A stretch of 64,000 bases of DNA from an uncultured Sphingomonadaceae bacterium (GTDB taxonomy: Bacteria; Pseudomonadota; Alphaproteobacteria; Sphingomonadales; Sphingomonadaceae): contig CANLQE010000001.1 in NCBI GenBank assembly GCA_947493215.1, positions 1,737,404 to 1,801,403 on the forward strand. Direction: 5' to 3'. Shown here piece by piece: positions 1 through 9,357 of this stretch. Below the pieces are notes generated by a model. It had not been told where the DNA came from. It saw nothing but the letters and a program-made list of their open reading frames with translations, and ran no database searches. The stretch's first letter is position 1; each line of letters begins with the position of its first letter. Both the position numbers and the translations under genes were made by a program.

Positions 1-1
1 C

Positions 2-973
2 GGGATCCGCCGTCAAATTTCCAAAGAACTCGGTTTTGTTGTGCCGCTGGTGCGGATCAAAGATGATCTGGAACTGGAACCCAATAGCTACCGGATCATG
101 ATGGGCGGCATGGTGCTGGGAGAGGGCACTGTATGGCCGAATGATTTCTTGGCTCTTGACGATGGTCATGTTGATGCGGTGGTTGAAGGACGGCATTGTA
201 AAGACCCCACATTTGGCATGGATGCAATTTGGATTGGAGCCGACAAAAAATCGCATGCCATTGCGGAAGGTTATACCGTTGTTGATGCTCCAACCGTTGT
301 TGCCACACATCTGAACGATGTCGTCCGGCGAAATGCGGCTCAATTGTTCAGCATGGACGAAACGCAAAAACTGCTCGACTTGCTCAAGGAAACAAGTCCT
401 CAGTTGGTCGATAGTCTAACGCCGCAACCACTTTCGCTATTTGCAATCACAGCTATTTGCCGTGAACTTCTAACCGAAAAAGTCCCAGTTAAAGATTTTC
501 AAAAAATCTGTCTGGCGATGCTTGAGGCGTCAACCCATCACAGTGAAACAGAGCAGATTGTTGATGTGATAAGGCAGAAGATCGGTAATCTTATCATACA
601 GACAATGGTGCCGATTAACCTGCCGCTGCCGGTTGTGACATTGGATGCAGAGCTAGAAAGCCTGCTCGTCAAAGCGCTCAAGATTGGTGAAGATGCAAGC
701 TATCCGATCGAACCACAATTGGCTCAGCAGTTGGTCGAAGCGGTCGATGAAACGGCGCGCACGTTGCCGATGGAATCACGCAACATCGCGCTCATCACGT
801 CGCCGATTGTTCGGCGACCGTTGGGGGGATTGTTGAAGAACCGGTTCCCGGATTTGACCGTACTTTCCTATCAGGAACTGCCGGAAGACAAATCTATCGA
901 AGTCTTGGCCAAAATTGGCGTCCCGCAATCCCGGCCTGAAACGCCGCGGGTTGAAGCAAATCAAACCTATTAA
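2..973 (+). CDS. flhA: FlhA, flagellar export gate, C-terminal part (5' truncated by window edge)
   Basis: The frame is open from base 2 and begins GIRRQISKELGFVVP, a recognisable stretch of FlhA just after its membrane part. About 323 residues are present, which is the cytoplasmic domain (FlhAc) that docks chaperone-substrate complexes during flagellar type III export. The eight membrane helices lie outside the window. The GTG at base 41 is an internal valine, not the start. fliA follows after 17 bases, so the two genes are probably co-transcribed. Family assignment is firm; only the 5' end is missing. Confidence 0.95.
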   Translation, partial: GIRRQISKELGFVVPLVRIKDDLELEPNSYRIMMGGMVLGEGTVWPNDFLALDDGHVDAVVEGRHCKDPTFGMDAIWIGADKKSHAIAEGYTVVDAPTVVATHLNDVVRRNAAQLFSMDETQKLLDLLKETSPQLVDSLTPQPLSLFAITAICRELLTEKVPVKDFQKICLAMLEASTHHSETEQIVDVIRQKIGNLIIQTMVPINLPLPVVTLDAELESLLVKALKIGEDASYPIEPQLAQQLVEAVDETARTLPMESRNIALITSPIVRRPLGGLLKNRFPDLTVLSYQELPEDKSIEVLAKIGVPQSRPETPRVEANQTY

Positions 974-990
974 TCGAGTGGAATGAACTT

Positions 991-1710
991 ATGTTTCAAT
1001 CAAAAATAAAAGCATCTCAAGCTTATGGAGCCATGCAGATTGACGAAACCAAATTGGTTTCCGAGCATCAGGGCCTGGTCACGAAAATTGCCTGGCAGAT
1101 TAAGGGGTTTTCGCCAGATCAGATTGAAATAGAAGATCTGATTCAGGTCGGCCTAGTGGCAATGGTCGAGGCTGCCGGAAAATATGTGGATCAGGGCCAT
1201 AATTTCAGCACCTATCTATATGTGCGCGTTCGTGGCGCGATGATTGACTATTTACGCAACACTTGCAGTCTGCGCAGGAGCGCGGTGGAGTGGAACAAAA
1301 GGTTGCGCCGGATTAGCGATCAGTTAGCGCAGCAAAACGGCCGAGAACCCAATGAAGTCGAACTTGCTGAAGCCATGGGTATGGATCAGGCCGAGTTTCG
1401 GAAAAATGCCGACCGCGCGATTGATGTCCATGTCGATTCCCTCGATGAAGTTTATTGTGATTCCAGCAGCTGGTTCACCAACGATGATGATGATCAGCAT
1501 GAGGCGTTGGAAAAAAGTCAGATGGTTGAGCTTTTGTCGGCAAATTTGAAGAAGCTTAATGAACGCGAACAACTGGTACTTAATAGTTATTTCATCGAAG
1601 AAATGCAGCTGGATGAAATTGGCGCAGTGCTGGACGTGTCATCTGTCCGTGTTTGTCAGATAAAAAAGCGGGCCTTGGAAAAGCTACAAGCAGCAATGAC
1701 AACCAAATAA
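991..1710 (+). CDS. fliA: FliA, flagellar sigma-28 factor
   Basis: Sigma factor of 239 residues, the usual FliA length, lacking region 1.1. Region 2 is seen around residues 40-90 (EDLIQVGLVAMVEAAGKY, then RVRGAMIDYLRN), which binds the -10 element and core polymerase. Region 4 lies near residues 185-235 with the FliA-type helix-turn-helix ending VSSVRVCQIKKRALEKL. FliA directs late flagellar genes such as flagellin. No anti-sigma flgM is in the window. FliA is not universal in alphaproteobacteria, many of which run flagella without it, so its presence says something about this lineage's regulatory scheme (inference). Confidence 0.93.
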   Translation: MFQSKIKASQAYGAMQIDETKLVSEHQGLVTKIAWQIKGFSPDQIEIEDLIQVGLVAMVEAAGKYVDQGHNFSTYLYVRVRGAMIDYLRNTCSLRRSAVEWNKRLRRISDQLAQQNGREPNEVELAEAMGMDQAEFRKNADRAIDVHVDSLDEVYCDSSSWFTNDDDDQHEALEKSQMVELLSANLKKLNEREQLVLNSYFIEEMQLDEIGAVLDVSSVRVCQIKKRALEKLQAAMTTK

Positions 1711-1743
1711 TTACCATCGATGTATTTTTGTGACTGCTTGAGG

Positions 1744-1782
1744 CAAAGAAAAAGCCTCCTCCCTATTTAGGGGAAGAGGCTT
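1744..1782 (-). terminator. Intrinsic terminator of the flagellin gene
   Basis: On the complement strand an arm AAGCCTC (with TTCCCC following) pairs with GGGAGGAGGCTT across a short TAAATA loop, and the 3' arm runs straight into TTTTTCTTT. That is a classic hairpin plus U-tract for the flagellin transcript. On the + strand the hairpin is followed only by a weak T-rich stretch, so it may also slow the convergent fliA transcript, but less surely. Confidence 0.85.
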
Positions 1783-1806
1783 CTCTATCATATTGAACCG
1801 AACTAA

Positions 1807-2622
1807 TTACCGGATCAGGCTCAATACGGACTGCTGAGACTGGTTAGCCTGAGCGAGCATCGCTGTGGATGCCTGGCTTAGGATCTGGTTCTTGGCCAGC
1901 TCAGTGGTTTCAGAGGAGAAATCTACGTCCATGATCCGCGAACGAGATTCCGTAATATTGGCTACTCGATCAGACAGGTTGGATACAGTGGTCTGCAGAC
2001 GGTTCTGCGAGGCACCTAAGTTAGCCTGTGCGGTTGTGACCGTATCCAGAGCGGTGTCCAGAAGACCCAATGCAGTGTTTGCGCCGGTATCGGTGCTGAT
2101 GTCTACTGCGGCAATAGCCAAGGCTGTTGCGTCGACGTCAGTCAGTGCGATGGAAACCGTCTGACTTGCGTCACTACCGGTCTGAATAGCGATTGATGCG
2201 TTCGTGCCATCAAGCAGAGCAACATCGTTGAAAGTTGTACGAGATGCAACATCACCGATCTGACCGATGAGCTGAGTGACCTCTGCCTGAAGGTTGGTAC
2301 GGTCACCGCCAGAAAGCGTGCCGTTGGCAGACTGAACGGACAGTTCACGCATACGTTGCAACATGTTCGTAATTTCGTTCATGCCGCCTTCTGCGGTTTG
2401 GGCTGCCGAAATACCGTCATTGGCGTTCCGGATTGCCATGTTCAGGCCGCGAACCTCAGAGGTCATACGGGTAGCGATGGCGTTACCGGCCGCATCATCA
2501 GATGCAGAGTTGATCCGGCGACCTGTAGACAGACGTTCGATTGATTTAGCTAGACCCATTTCAGCTTGGCTTGAAGCAAAGCTGGAGCGCAGGGCTGATA
2601 CGTTAGTTCCTATAACAGTCAT
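1807..2622 (-). CDS. fliC: Flagellin (filament subunit)
   Basis: Flagellin of 271 residues, a short type. The N-terminal D0/D1 helices (from [14 protein letters not shown], with [20 protein letters not shown]) and the C-terminal D1/D0 helices ([20 protein letters not shown] to the end) are well conserved. The middle, about residues 140-200, is a small hypervariable insert of Ala/Thr/Asp residues. The start is fixed by AGGAAG eight bases before the ATG. A strong terminator follows. The gene stands alone and convergent to fliA, as expected for a late gene. I could not find a convincing sigma-28 or sigma-54 promoter in its 5' region. Confidence 0.96.
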   Translation of the reverse strand: MTVIGTNVSALRSSFASSQAEMGLAKSIERLSTGRRINSASDDAAGNAIATRMTSEVRGLNMAIRNANDGISAAQTAEGGMNEITNMLQRMRELSVQSANGTLSGGDRTNLQAEVTQLIGQIGDVASRTTFNDVALLDGTNASIAIQTGSDASQTVSIALTDVDATALAIAAVDISTDTGANTALGLLDTALDTVTTAQANLGASQNRLQTTVSNLSDRVANITESRSRIMDVDFSSETTELAKNQILSQASTAMLAQANQSQQSVLSLIR

Positions 2623-2735
2623 GGTGACTTCCTTTTCACAATTTACTTACACGATTGATACTGTGGGTCACCTCGTCTCCAGAAGCGGCCTCAGAGGAGT
2701 TAACGGCGGCCTCCACGATAATTAATAAAAAAACT

Positions 2736-2802
2736 TGTCGGTTCTCCGACATCTGGCCGCAATCGCTGTCGGAGAACCGGCAAAACTATCGGAAAACCGA
2801 CA
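2736..2802 (+). promoter_or_regulatory. Three phased TGTCGG-N4-CCGACA operators (candidate enhancer of the flagellar sigma-54 promoter)
   Basis: Three near-identical inverted repeats occur in 67 bases: 2736-2751 (TGTCGG-TTCT-CCGACA, perfect), 2767-2782 (TGTCGG-AGAA-CCGGCA, one mismatch) and 2787-2802 (TATCGG-AAAA-CCGACA, one mismatch). Centres are 31 and 20 bases apart, about three and two helical turns, so all sites face the same side. They lie 44-110 bases upstream of the -24/-12 promoter, the usual place for binding sites of a sigma-54 activator. Which of the two activators in the window binds is not shown by the sequence. They could also act on the divergent flagellin gene. Confidence 0.75.
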
Positions 2803-2845
2803 AGTTCAGAACAACTTATGCCAGTTTTTGGCCATTCCCCAAAAC

Positions 2846-2860
2846 TGGCACGCACATTGC
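2846..2860 (+). promoter_or_regulatory. Sigma-54 (-24/-12) promoter
   Basis: TGGCACG at 2846-2852, four bases, then TTGC at 2857-2860. The invariant GG and GC are separated by exactly ten bases, a full match to the RpoN consensus. Transcription would start near 2872 and give a leader of about 48 bases before the activator gene at 2920 and the fli genes behind it. Confidence 0.9.
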
Positions 2861-2919
2861 GAGGTATCGGATGAGCACAACAAGGATCCCGTGTTCAGAG
2901 TAAAACGTGAGGGAATGAG

Positions 2920-4191
2920 ATGATCAACAACGCAATAAAATCTAGCCTGGTCTCTAGGTTTCCAGAGCTTGTTGATATGCTCGGGAGTGTCGAACATTTC
3001 CACTCTAACCACATATTGTCATCTGGCGCTGCGCAACTACCCCACATTGATGGCGCAGCAAAATCAGGTGCTAATGGTGGTGCAAAAGATCCCATCGTAA
3101 TTTATCGCGATGGTCCATTCCGTTTCGTTCCGGCTACCCTCAGCCAGCCCCCACGCATTGAATTTGGTGAAGCAGACAAATTATTTGGTTTGTCCTGCAT
3201 CATCGAATGCATGCGCGGGGGCAAAGGGCCCGCTTTTGCAGACCCCAAATCTATTGCCTTGTATAAATATGCCGCCCGCGTGGCTGGCAGCGACGCCAAT
3301 GTCATGATCACCGGCGAGACCGGTACCGGCAAAGAAGGCGTCGCTCGCTATATTCACGAGCACAGTACGCGTGCTGACAAGCAACTCGTCACGGTTAATT
3401 GTGCGGCCATTACCGAAACGATGATCGAGTCTATTTTATTCGGCCATAAGAAAGGTGCCTTTACCGGAGCCTATGCTAGCGCCGTTGGTCTTTTCAAAGA
3501 AGCTGATGGCGGCACGATCTTTCTGGACGAGATTACTGAGATGCCACTGGAGAGCCAGTCGAAGCTCTTGCGCGTTCTGCAAGAAGGCGAAATTCTTCCG
3601 GTCGGTGCAACCCGTCACGAGAAAATTGATGTTCGTATCATCTGTGCTGCTAACCGCAATTTTGCTGAAGAAGTGAAAGCCGGAAAATTCCGGGAAGATC
3701 TGTACTGGCGTTTGAACGTCATGCCAGTTGAACTGGAACCACTGGCTTCTCGCCCAGCCGATATTGTTGCGATTTCCGCATTCATGATGATGGACTTTCA
3801 AAAGGGTCATGAGAAATTTGTATCGCTGTCACAATGCTGCATCGATCGGCTGAAAGCTCATCATTGGCCTGGCAATGTGCGCGAGCTTGCCAATGTGCTG
3901 CAACGCGCATTGGTTATGTGTGACGGCGATCGTATTGAAGCAAAGGACTTGATGATCTCGAGTGAGAACCTTTCGTCCCAACCAAAGCAAGACGCCGTCC
4001 AACCTGGCAGTTCCGCTCGGTTCGTACGTGGCCGCGATTTGCAGTCGATTTCAAAGAGCGTTGAATATGACGCAATCAACAAAACCCTCGAACAAACCAA
4101 CGGCAACCGCCGCGAAGCTGCAAAAGAGCTTGGCATTTCAGAACGGACGCTGCGCTATCGGATGGCCGATATGCGTGCGCTGGCGGCCTGA
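2920..4191 (+). CDS. Sigma-54-dependent flagellar activator (FleQ/FlbD-like)
   Basis: Enhancer-binding protein of 423 residues. The first ~100 residues match no receiver domain I can see and carry no clear phospho-acceptor pattern. The AAA+ domain follows, with Walker A GETGTGKE (132-139), the sigma-54-contacting loop GAFTGA (179-184) and Walker B GGTIFLDE (197-204). A Fis-type helix-turn-helix ends the protein (about 385-420, RREAAKELGISERTLRYRM). It sits behind its own -24/-12 promoter and the three operators, and fliE begins 14 bases after it. It is therefore likely the master activator of the fli operon and may regulate itself. FleQ and FlbD are its nearest named relatives; I cannot choose between them. 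Confidence 0.88.
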   Translation: MINNAIKSSLVSRFPELVDMLGSVEHFHSNHILSSGAAQLPHIDGAAKSGANGGAKDPIVIYRDGPFRFVPATLSQPPRIEFGEADKLFGLSCIIECMRGGKGPAFADPKSIALYKYAARVAGSDANVMITGETGTGKEGVARYIHEHSTRADKQLVTVNCAAITETMIESILFGHKKGAFTGAYASAVGLFKEADGGTIFLDEITEMPLESQSKLLRVLQEGEILPVGATRHEKIDVRIICAANRNFAEEVKAGKFREDLYWRLNVMPVELEPLASRPADIVAISAFMMMDFQKGHEKFVSLSQCCIDRLKAHHWPGNVRELANVLQRALVMCDGDRIEAKDLMISSENLSSQPKQDAVQPGSSARFVRGRDLQSISKSVEYDAINKTLEQTNGNRREAAKELGISERTLRYRMADMRALAA

Positions 4192-4205
4192 GCAGGAGAT
4201 AGAAT

Positions 4206-4568
4206 ATGTCTTCCGTCAATATGAATAGCCTGATGGCTGCACGCAATGCGATCTTGAATCGTAACAATGCGCTGCAGGATATTGCCAGTAAAACAAACAA
4301 TCTGGCTGGACCTGGTCAAGCGCGGCAAACGGAAAAAGCCGAAGGCCCAGCGGGCTTTGCTGCGCAGCTAACCGACGCCATTCAGGAAGTGAATAAAATG
4401 CAGGCGACTGCGAAAGCCGACACGGCCGCCTATCAAATGGGCGAAACCAATGATGTCGCAGCAGTCATGTTGTCCAAGCATAAAGCTTCTATCGGTTTTG
4501 AATCCACCTTGCAGGTCAGGAACAAACTTTTGTCCGCCTACAAGGACATCATGAACATGTCGGTATAA
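4206..4568 (+). CDS. fliE: FliE, hook-basal body junction protein
   Basis: FliE-type protein of 120 residues that joins the MS ring to the proximal rod and is an early export substrate. The C-terminal half carries the family signature: a GETNDVAAVMLSKHKASIGF segment followed by the terminal VRNKLLSAYKDIMNMSV helix. AGGAG lies nine bases before the ATG. The gene follows the activator by 14 bases and fliF starts one base after its stop, so it belongs to the same transcript. Confidence 0.92.
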   Translation: MSSVNMNSLMAARNAILNRNNALQDIASKTNNLAGPGQARQTEKAEGPAGFAAQLTDAIQEVNKMQATAKADTAAYQMGETNDVAAVMLSKHKASIGFESTLQVRNKLLSAYKDIMNMSV

Positions 4569-4569
4569 G

Positions 4570-6315
4570 ATGGCCGAGGAAACATCCCCAAATCAGAACC
4601 TGATGCCCGTCGCCGGGACAGGTGCGAGTGCGGCTAACATCGGCGGCGCTCTGGGTTCGATTCAAGCCTTTGTGCAGCAACCCGCCATAGCGCGAGCAAT
4701 GCCATTGATTATCCTGTCTGCGGTAATCATCGCCGCTTTGTCAGCTTGGTTGATGTTGCGTGAACCAGCGCAACGTGACTTGTTTCGTGGACTACCGGAT
4801 AATGACAAGGCGGCAGTGACGCAGGCGTTGCAAAGCGCAAATATTCCCTATCAGGTTGATGACGGTACCGGGACATTGACCGTCAGCAATGAAGATTATC
4901 ATACAGCGAAGATCGAATTGGCTGGCCAAGGTTTGCCGCGTTCCGCGCCTAGCAGCGATACAATAATGTCGAGCATGCCCATGGGGGCAAGTCGTGCCGT
5001 TGAATCGGAGAAATTACGCGCCGCAAGGGAGATGGATCTGGCCCGCTCGATAGAGGCGCTAGACAATGTACTGTCTGCCCGGGTTCACTTGGCTGTCGAA
5101 CAACCAAGTATTTTTCTGCGCGACAGAAATGAACCGGCAGCGTCGGTCATCTTGCAATTGACGGGCTCCACCAAATTGGATGAGCGGCAGACACAGGCGA
5201 TCTTAAATCTGGTCGCCAGTTCCGTCCCCGGTCTGTCGACTGGAAATGTATCCGTGATTGATCAGAATGGGACTTTGCTATCTCGCCGCGAAGACGAGGG
5301 CTCGCGTAACAATGATACCCAGCTGAAAATAAAGGCGGCGATAGAAGACCGTTACCGTGAGTCGTTGGCCAGTCTTTTGACGCCCATTGTCGGTCCCGGA
5401 AATTTCGTCGCTGAAGTCACGGCAGACGTCAATTTTGATGAGAAGCAGGCGACCAGTGAAATCTATCCCACTGATGGTTCGGTCCTGCGCTCTGAACAGG
5501 GCATGCGTTCCGAAGAACCCGCCGGTGGACAGCAATTAGGCGGTATACCCGGCGCGCTTGCGAACCGGCCGCCTGCGGAAGCTCAATTTGAAGACCAGCC
5601 TGATGGCGGAGAAGAGCAGGGCGCCCAAGCGGCTGCACCCAAGAAAACGAGCGAAGAATATCAACGCAACTTTGAGCTGGCGCGTGAAATTGCGATAACC
5701 AATCAGGCGACGGGCCAAGTATCGCGACTGTCAGTTGCTGTCGCAATTGATGACAAGGCTTTGAAAGACACCAAGTCACCAAAAGAAATTCAGGAAATCG
5801 AAAAACTGGTGAAAGGAACCATTGGTTTCAACGCTGAGCGCGGTGACCAGATTGCTGTATCGGCGCGTCAGTTCCGGCCAGTGACAGAGAAAGAGGCCAC
5901 AGAGGCTTGGTATGAATCGCCCTGGTTCGGCGTGATCAGCCGAAACGTCACGGCACTCATCGTTGCCTTGTTGATCATCTTTCTAATCGCTCGCCCGATA
6001 TTGAAACGTTGGTTGAATTCGGAGAAAAATCTGAAAGCCAATATGGCTGCGAACAGCGCGACTGTTCCCGCAGATATCATGATGCAAAATCGTAGTTTGC
6101 CAAATGGAGCATCAACAAATGCTGCAGGCGGAAATGGGTCGGCGGCACAGGGAGACGGTGCGCCGGTCACTATCGATATGATCCAGGCGGCTCCAAGCTA
6201 TCAGGAACGCGCGTTATTGACTCAGAATTTTGTCAAACAAAACCCTGATCATGCGGCGCTGGTTGTGAAAGAACTTTTGAAAGAGTCAGACGAGCTGGAG
6301 GAAGCTAATGGCTGA
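4570..6315 (+). CDS. fliF: FliF, flagellar MS-ring protein
   Basis: MS-ring protein of 581 residues, normal length. Two membrane segments are visible at about residues 44-64 and 457-476, and the periplasmic ring-building domains lie between them (with the DLARSIEALDNVLSARVHLA motif of the secretin-like ring modules). A Glu/Gly/Gln-rich insert lies at about 305-360. The cytoplasmic tail binds FliG, whose gene overlaps the end by eight bases. The ring is the platform for rod, C-ring and export gate assembly. Confidence 0.96.
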   Translation: MAEETSPNQNLMPVAGTGASAANIGGALGSIQAFVQQPAIARAMPLIILSAVIIAALSAWLMLREPAQRDLFRGLPDNDKAAVTQALQSANIPYQVDDGTGTLTVSNEDYHTAKIELAGQGLPRSAPSSDTIMSSMPMGASRAVESEKLRAAREMDLARSIEALDNVLSARVHLAVEQPSIFLRDRNEPAASVILQLTGSTKLDERQTQAILNLVASSVPGLSTGNVSVIDQNGTLLSRREDEGSRNNDTQLKIKAAIEDRYRESLASLLTPIVGPGNFVAEVTADVNFDEKQATSEIYPTDGSVLRSEQGMRSEEPAGGQQLGGIPGALANRPPAEAQFEDQPDGGEEQGAQAAAPKKTSEEYQRNFELAREIAITNQATGQVSRLSVAVAIDDKALKDTKSPKEIQEIEKLVKGTIGFNAERGDQIAVSARQFRPVTEKEATEAWYESPWFGVISRNVTALIVALLIIFLIARPILKRWLNSEKNLKANMAANSATVPADIMMQNRSLPNGASTNAAGGNGSAAQGDGAPVTIDMIQAAPSYQERALLTQNFVKQNPDHAALVVKELLKESDELEEANG

Positions 6316-7342
6316 GCCAGTAAAAGAAGAAGATGGTCAGCAGCTCGAACTGATTTCCGGTCGTCAAACCGCAGCGATTTTGATGCTGCTGTTTGATGAT
6401 GAGGAAGCGGCCAAGATTCTTGAGCGCCTTGAACCTGATGAAGCAGAACTTTTAGGGGAGGCCATGTTCAGCGTTGCTGATGTCGATGCTATTCAGATTG
6501 ACGGGTCGCTCGAAAAATTTCTGCAGCTGACCAAAAATCAATCGATGCTGGCCTATAAATCAGACGAAAAAGTCGGTCGGGTTTTCCGGCAGGCGCTTGG
6601 CACATCACGCGCGGAAACCATGATGAACCGCTTTGCTCCGAAAAGGCCAAGCAACATCGCAGAGCTGCTCAAATGGGTGCCCGGCAAGGATCTTGCCGAA
6701 TTGGTGGAAAATGAGCCACCGCAGATCGCGGCAGTCTTAATTTCCTTCATGACACCCGAAGCGGCTGCAGAAATGCTGCAGCTGGTGCCATCGGAATTGC
6801 AGGAAGAATTAATCTATCGGGTCGCCACTTTGGGACCAGTCAGTGCGCACGCCTTGGCACAAATTCATGCATTGTTAGAAAATAACGGACCATCGGCTGA
6901 AGAAATTGCACCGCCCATGGAAATTGGCGGCGTGACGGACAGCGCCTCCATCATCAACAGCCTGCCAAAGCAAATCAGCCAGTCGGTTTTAAAAGGCGTG
7001 ACAAAACGTGACCGGAAAATCGCTAAGCAGATTGAAGATGAAATGTTTGTTTTCGCTGATCTGATGAATCTGTCGAAAAAGGATATTGGTTCCGTGGTCC
7101 GCAAAGTGGACAGCGCCATTTTGGTGCCTGCATTGCGCGGTGCATCAAGCGAGCTCAAAGAAAAAATATTCGACGCTATGTCTCAACGTGCTGCTGAAAC
7201 CATCCAGGATGAAATGGATGAGGCACCACCGCAGCCGATGGAAGCTGTTATCAGTGCCCAGAAAGGTGTGATAGCGATCGCCAAAGTGATGATCGATAAT
7301 GGCGAAATCAGCATGTCCACGGGTGGCGCTGATTATGTCTGA
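6308..7342 (+). CDS. fliG: FliG, flagellar motor switch and torque protein
   Basis: C-ring protein of 344 residues. It couples MotAB stators to rotation and binds FliF through its N-terminus. The middle domain carries ENEPPQIAAVLISF, where EHPQ is usual, so the His of that motif is Pro here. The C-terminal domain has the charged torque helix DIGSVVRKVDSAILVPALRG. It overlaps fliF by eight bases and fliH by eight bases, which points to translational coupling. No motA/motB genes are in the window. Confidence 0.96.
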   Translation: MAEPVKEEDGQQLELISGRQTAAILMLLFDDEEAAKILERLEPDEAELLGEAMFSVADVDAIQIDGSLEKFLQLTKNQSMLAYKSDEKVGRVFRQALGTSRAETMMNRFAPKRPSNIAELLKWVPGKDLAELVENEPPQIAAVLISFMTPEAAAEMLQLVPSELQEELIYRVATLGPVSAHALAQIHALLENNGPSAEEIAPPMEIGGVTDSASIINSLPKQISQSVLKGVTKRDRKIAKQIEDEMFVFADLMNLSKKDIGSVVRKVDSAILVPALRGASSELKEKIFDAMSQRAAETIQDEMDEAPPQPMEAVISAQKGVIAIAKVMIDNGEISMSTGGADYV

Positions 7343-8006
7343 TCTGCATTCTGAAAAAAATCTCCACGACGATGATGTGGTTCCGCTCTGGCGCATGCCG
7401 ATGGAGCAGAAAGAGTTTTCCGCCTGGTCGGGAAGTTTATCCACAGAGGCGGGATCAACTTCCGGTGATACATTTCAAAGCTTTGGTCAATCAGGGGCGG
7501 CTGATAACTCTGCTTCTTCCGGCGGTGGCGACGATGATATATTTGAAGCGGCCTATCGCAAGGGGTGGGAAGATGGGCAGGCGGCTTTAGCCGCGGATGA
7601 GGAAGCGGCGGGAACCTTGGCAGACGCGATTCGTTACTTGAACGACCTCTATTCCACCGGCAGTTTTTCTTTGGTCCTCAATGCGATTGAATCGCTTTTT
7701 CGGCGTTGCTCTGAGCTCGCCGTGCCAGACCCCGTATTGTTGCAGGCTTGGGCAACCCAGTTGGCAGATAAAATTGATCAGGATCAGAAAGGCGCGACCT
7801 TGATACTGCATCCTGATGACTTGGAATTGATCGATCAGGATATGTGCAAGCTACCCTTGCGTGCTGACCCGTCCATGTTGCGGGGTAATGTGAAACTAAG
7901 TCACGCGGGCGGTTGGATCGAAAAAGGGTCTGAAGTGGTGCTGGACGAATTGCGGGGGTTGATCGACGAGTTTAGCGATCAACAATCGGGTACCGCGAAT
8001 GAGTGA
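7335..8006 (+). CDS. fliH: FliH, regulator of the flagellar export ATPase
   Basis: Protein of 223 residues between fliG and fliI, with a charged, low-complexity N-terminal third, a YRKGWEDGQAAL helix start and a C-terminal FliH/HrpE-like domain. It dimerises, binds FliI and holds it at the C-ring. The ATG at 7335 overlaps the fliG stop; an upstream in-frame start would run deep into fliG and is unlikely. Sequence conservation in this family is weak, so position in the operon carries much of the identification. Confidence 0.88.
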   Translation: MSDLHSEKNLHDDDVVPLWRMPMEQKEFSAWSGSLSTEAGSTSGDTFQSFGQSGAADNSASSGGGDDDIFEAAYRKGWEDGQAALAADEEAAGTLADAIRYLNDLYSTGSFSLVLNAIESLFRRCSELAVPDPVLLQAWATQLADKIDQDQKGATLILHPDDLELIDQDMCKLPLRADPSMLRGNVKLSHAGGWIEKGSEVVLDELRGLIDEFSDQQSGTANE

Positions 8007-9357
8007 TCCAGCCAAAACATTTGTTAGCGATCCCAATAGCGGAAAAGGCATCCAAGGCCTCTTGGCGCGGATTGAACATATCAGCAATGAACCCCGCCAT
8101 GTCGGAAAATTATCAGCCCATGATAATGGCATGTTGGAGGTGACAGGCTTTGCCTATCCTTTGGGATATTCTGGCCGCGTAATCGCAACCGATGGCAGAG
8201 AAATTAGTGCAGAAGTCGTGGGGTTCAAAGGATCACGAGCGCTCATGATTCCGATGGTGCAAGACGCACCGCTGCGGAGCGGAAGCCGGGTCTTACCTTA
8301 TGTGAAATCCAATGAAGCGGCCGTCGGCGATGCGTTATTTGGTCGGATCATTGGCCCGATGGGAGAACCGATTGACGGAAAAGGTCCGATATTGGCGACG
8401 GATAGTGTCCCGTTATCGGGAATGGAAGGCAATGTCATGCGCCGCGCCAGTGTGACGAAGCCGATAGATATGGGCATCCGCGCGCTCAATGGGCTATTGA
8501 CCTTTGGCCAGGGGCAACGGGTTGCAGTCATTGCCGGATCCGGTGTGGGCAAGTCGATGCTGATTAATCAGATACTCGACGGCGTCGTCGCGGATGTCGT
8601 GGTTGTCGGGCTGATCGGTGAACGTGGGCGCGAGGTGAATGACTTCGTCAACCGCCGAAATGAGAAAAAAGACGCGGTGCCCACCATCACGGTTGCGGTG
8701 CCGGCTGATCATTCGCCGTCTTCGCGGTTGAAGGCTGCGCATCGCGCAACAGCCATTGCCGAATATTTCCGATCGCAGGGCAAATCAGTTGTGCTGGTTA
8801 TCGATAGCCTGACGCGCGTTGCGCATGCGCAGAGGGAAATTGGTTTATCGGCAGGTGAACCGCCAACGATGAAAGGCTATCCGCCGTCGGCTTTGTCGAT
8901 GATCCCGCGGTTGATTGAGCGGGCAGGCAATGACAGCGAGACAGGCGGTTCGATAACCGCAATCTATACTGTGCTGGCCGATGGAGATGATCTTGATGAT
9001 CCCGTAGTCGATAGCGCCCGCGCGATTGCCGATGGCCATATCATATTGTCCCGGCCGCTCGCAGAGCAGGGTATTTTTCCTGCCATTGATGTTGGCAAGT
9101 CGATCAGCCGCGTTGCTGTCGATATTATCGATGACGCGCATCATGCCGCCCAAACCCATTTCCGAAGGCTTTGGTCTATCTATGAAGAAAATCGCGATTT
9201 GGTGCTGATGGGTGCCTATCAAGCGGGGAGTGATCCGAATATCGATGAGGCGCTCGCACAGTGGCCGATCATGGTCGAATATCTGAAGCAGAAACCCCGC
9301 GAACTGATCAACTTTCAGAAAAGCATTGGCGACCTCTTCGGTTTATTTGAGCCATGA
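7999..9357 (+). CDS. fliI: FliI, flagellar export ATPase
   Basis: F1-beta-like ATPase of 452 residues, standard length. Walker A is AGSGVGKSM near residue 180, followed by LIGERGREVNDFV and the Walker B strand VVLVIDSLTRVAHAQREIG. The C-terminal end LINFQKSIGDLFGLF is the expected helical domain. It energises unfolding and export of flagellar substrates with FliH and FliJ. It overlaps fliH by eight bases and fliJ by four. Confidence 0.97.
   Translation: MSDPAKTFVSDPNSGKGIQGLLARIEHISNEPRHVGKLSAHDNGMLEVTGFAYPLGYSGRVIATDGREISAEVVGFKGSRALMIPMVQDAPLRSGSRVLPYVKSNEAAVGDALFGRIIGPMGEPIDGKGPILATDSVPLSGMEGNVMRRASVTKPIDMGIRALNGLLTFGQGQRVAVIAGSGVGKSMLINQILDGVVADVVVVGLIGERGREVNDFVNRRNEKKDAVPTITVAVPADHSPSSRLKAAHRATAIAEYFRSQGKSVVLVIDSLTRVAHAQREIGLSAGEPPTMKGYPPSALSMIPRLIERAGNDSETGGSITAIYTVLADGDDLDDPVVDSARAIADGHIILSRPLAEQGIFPAIDVGKSISRVAVDIIDDAHHAAQTHFRRLWSIYEENRDLVLMGAYQAGSDPNIDEALAQWPIMVEYLKQKPRELINFQKSIGDLFGLFEP

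Noticed and set aside
2623-2735. Sigma-28 or sigma-54 promoter for flagellin on the complement strand
   Set aside because: No stretch matches TAAA-N15-GCCGATAA or a GG-N10-GC -24/-12 element well enough to report.
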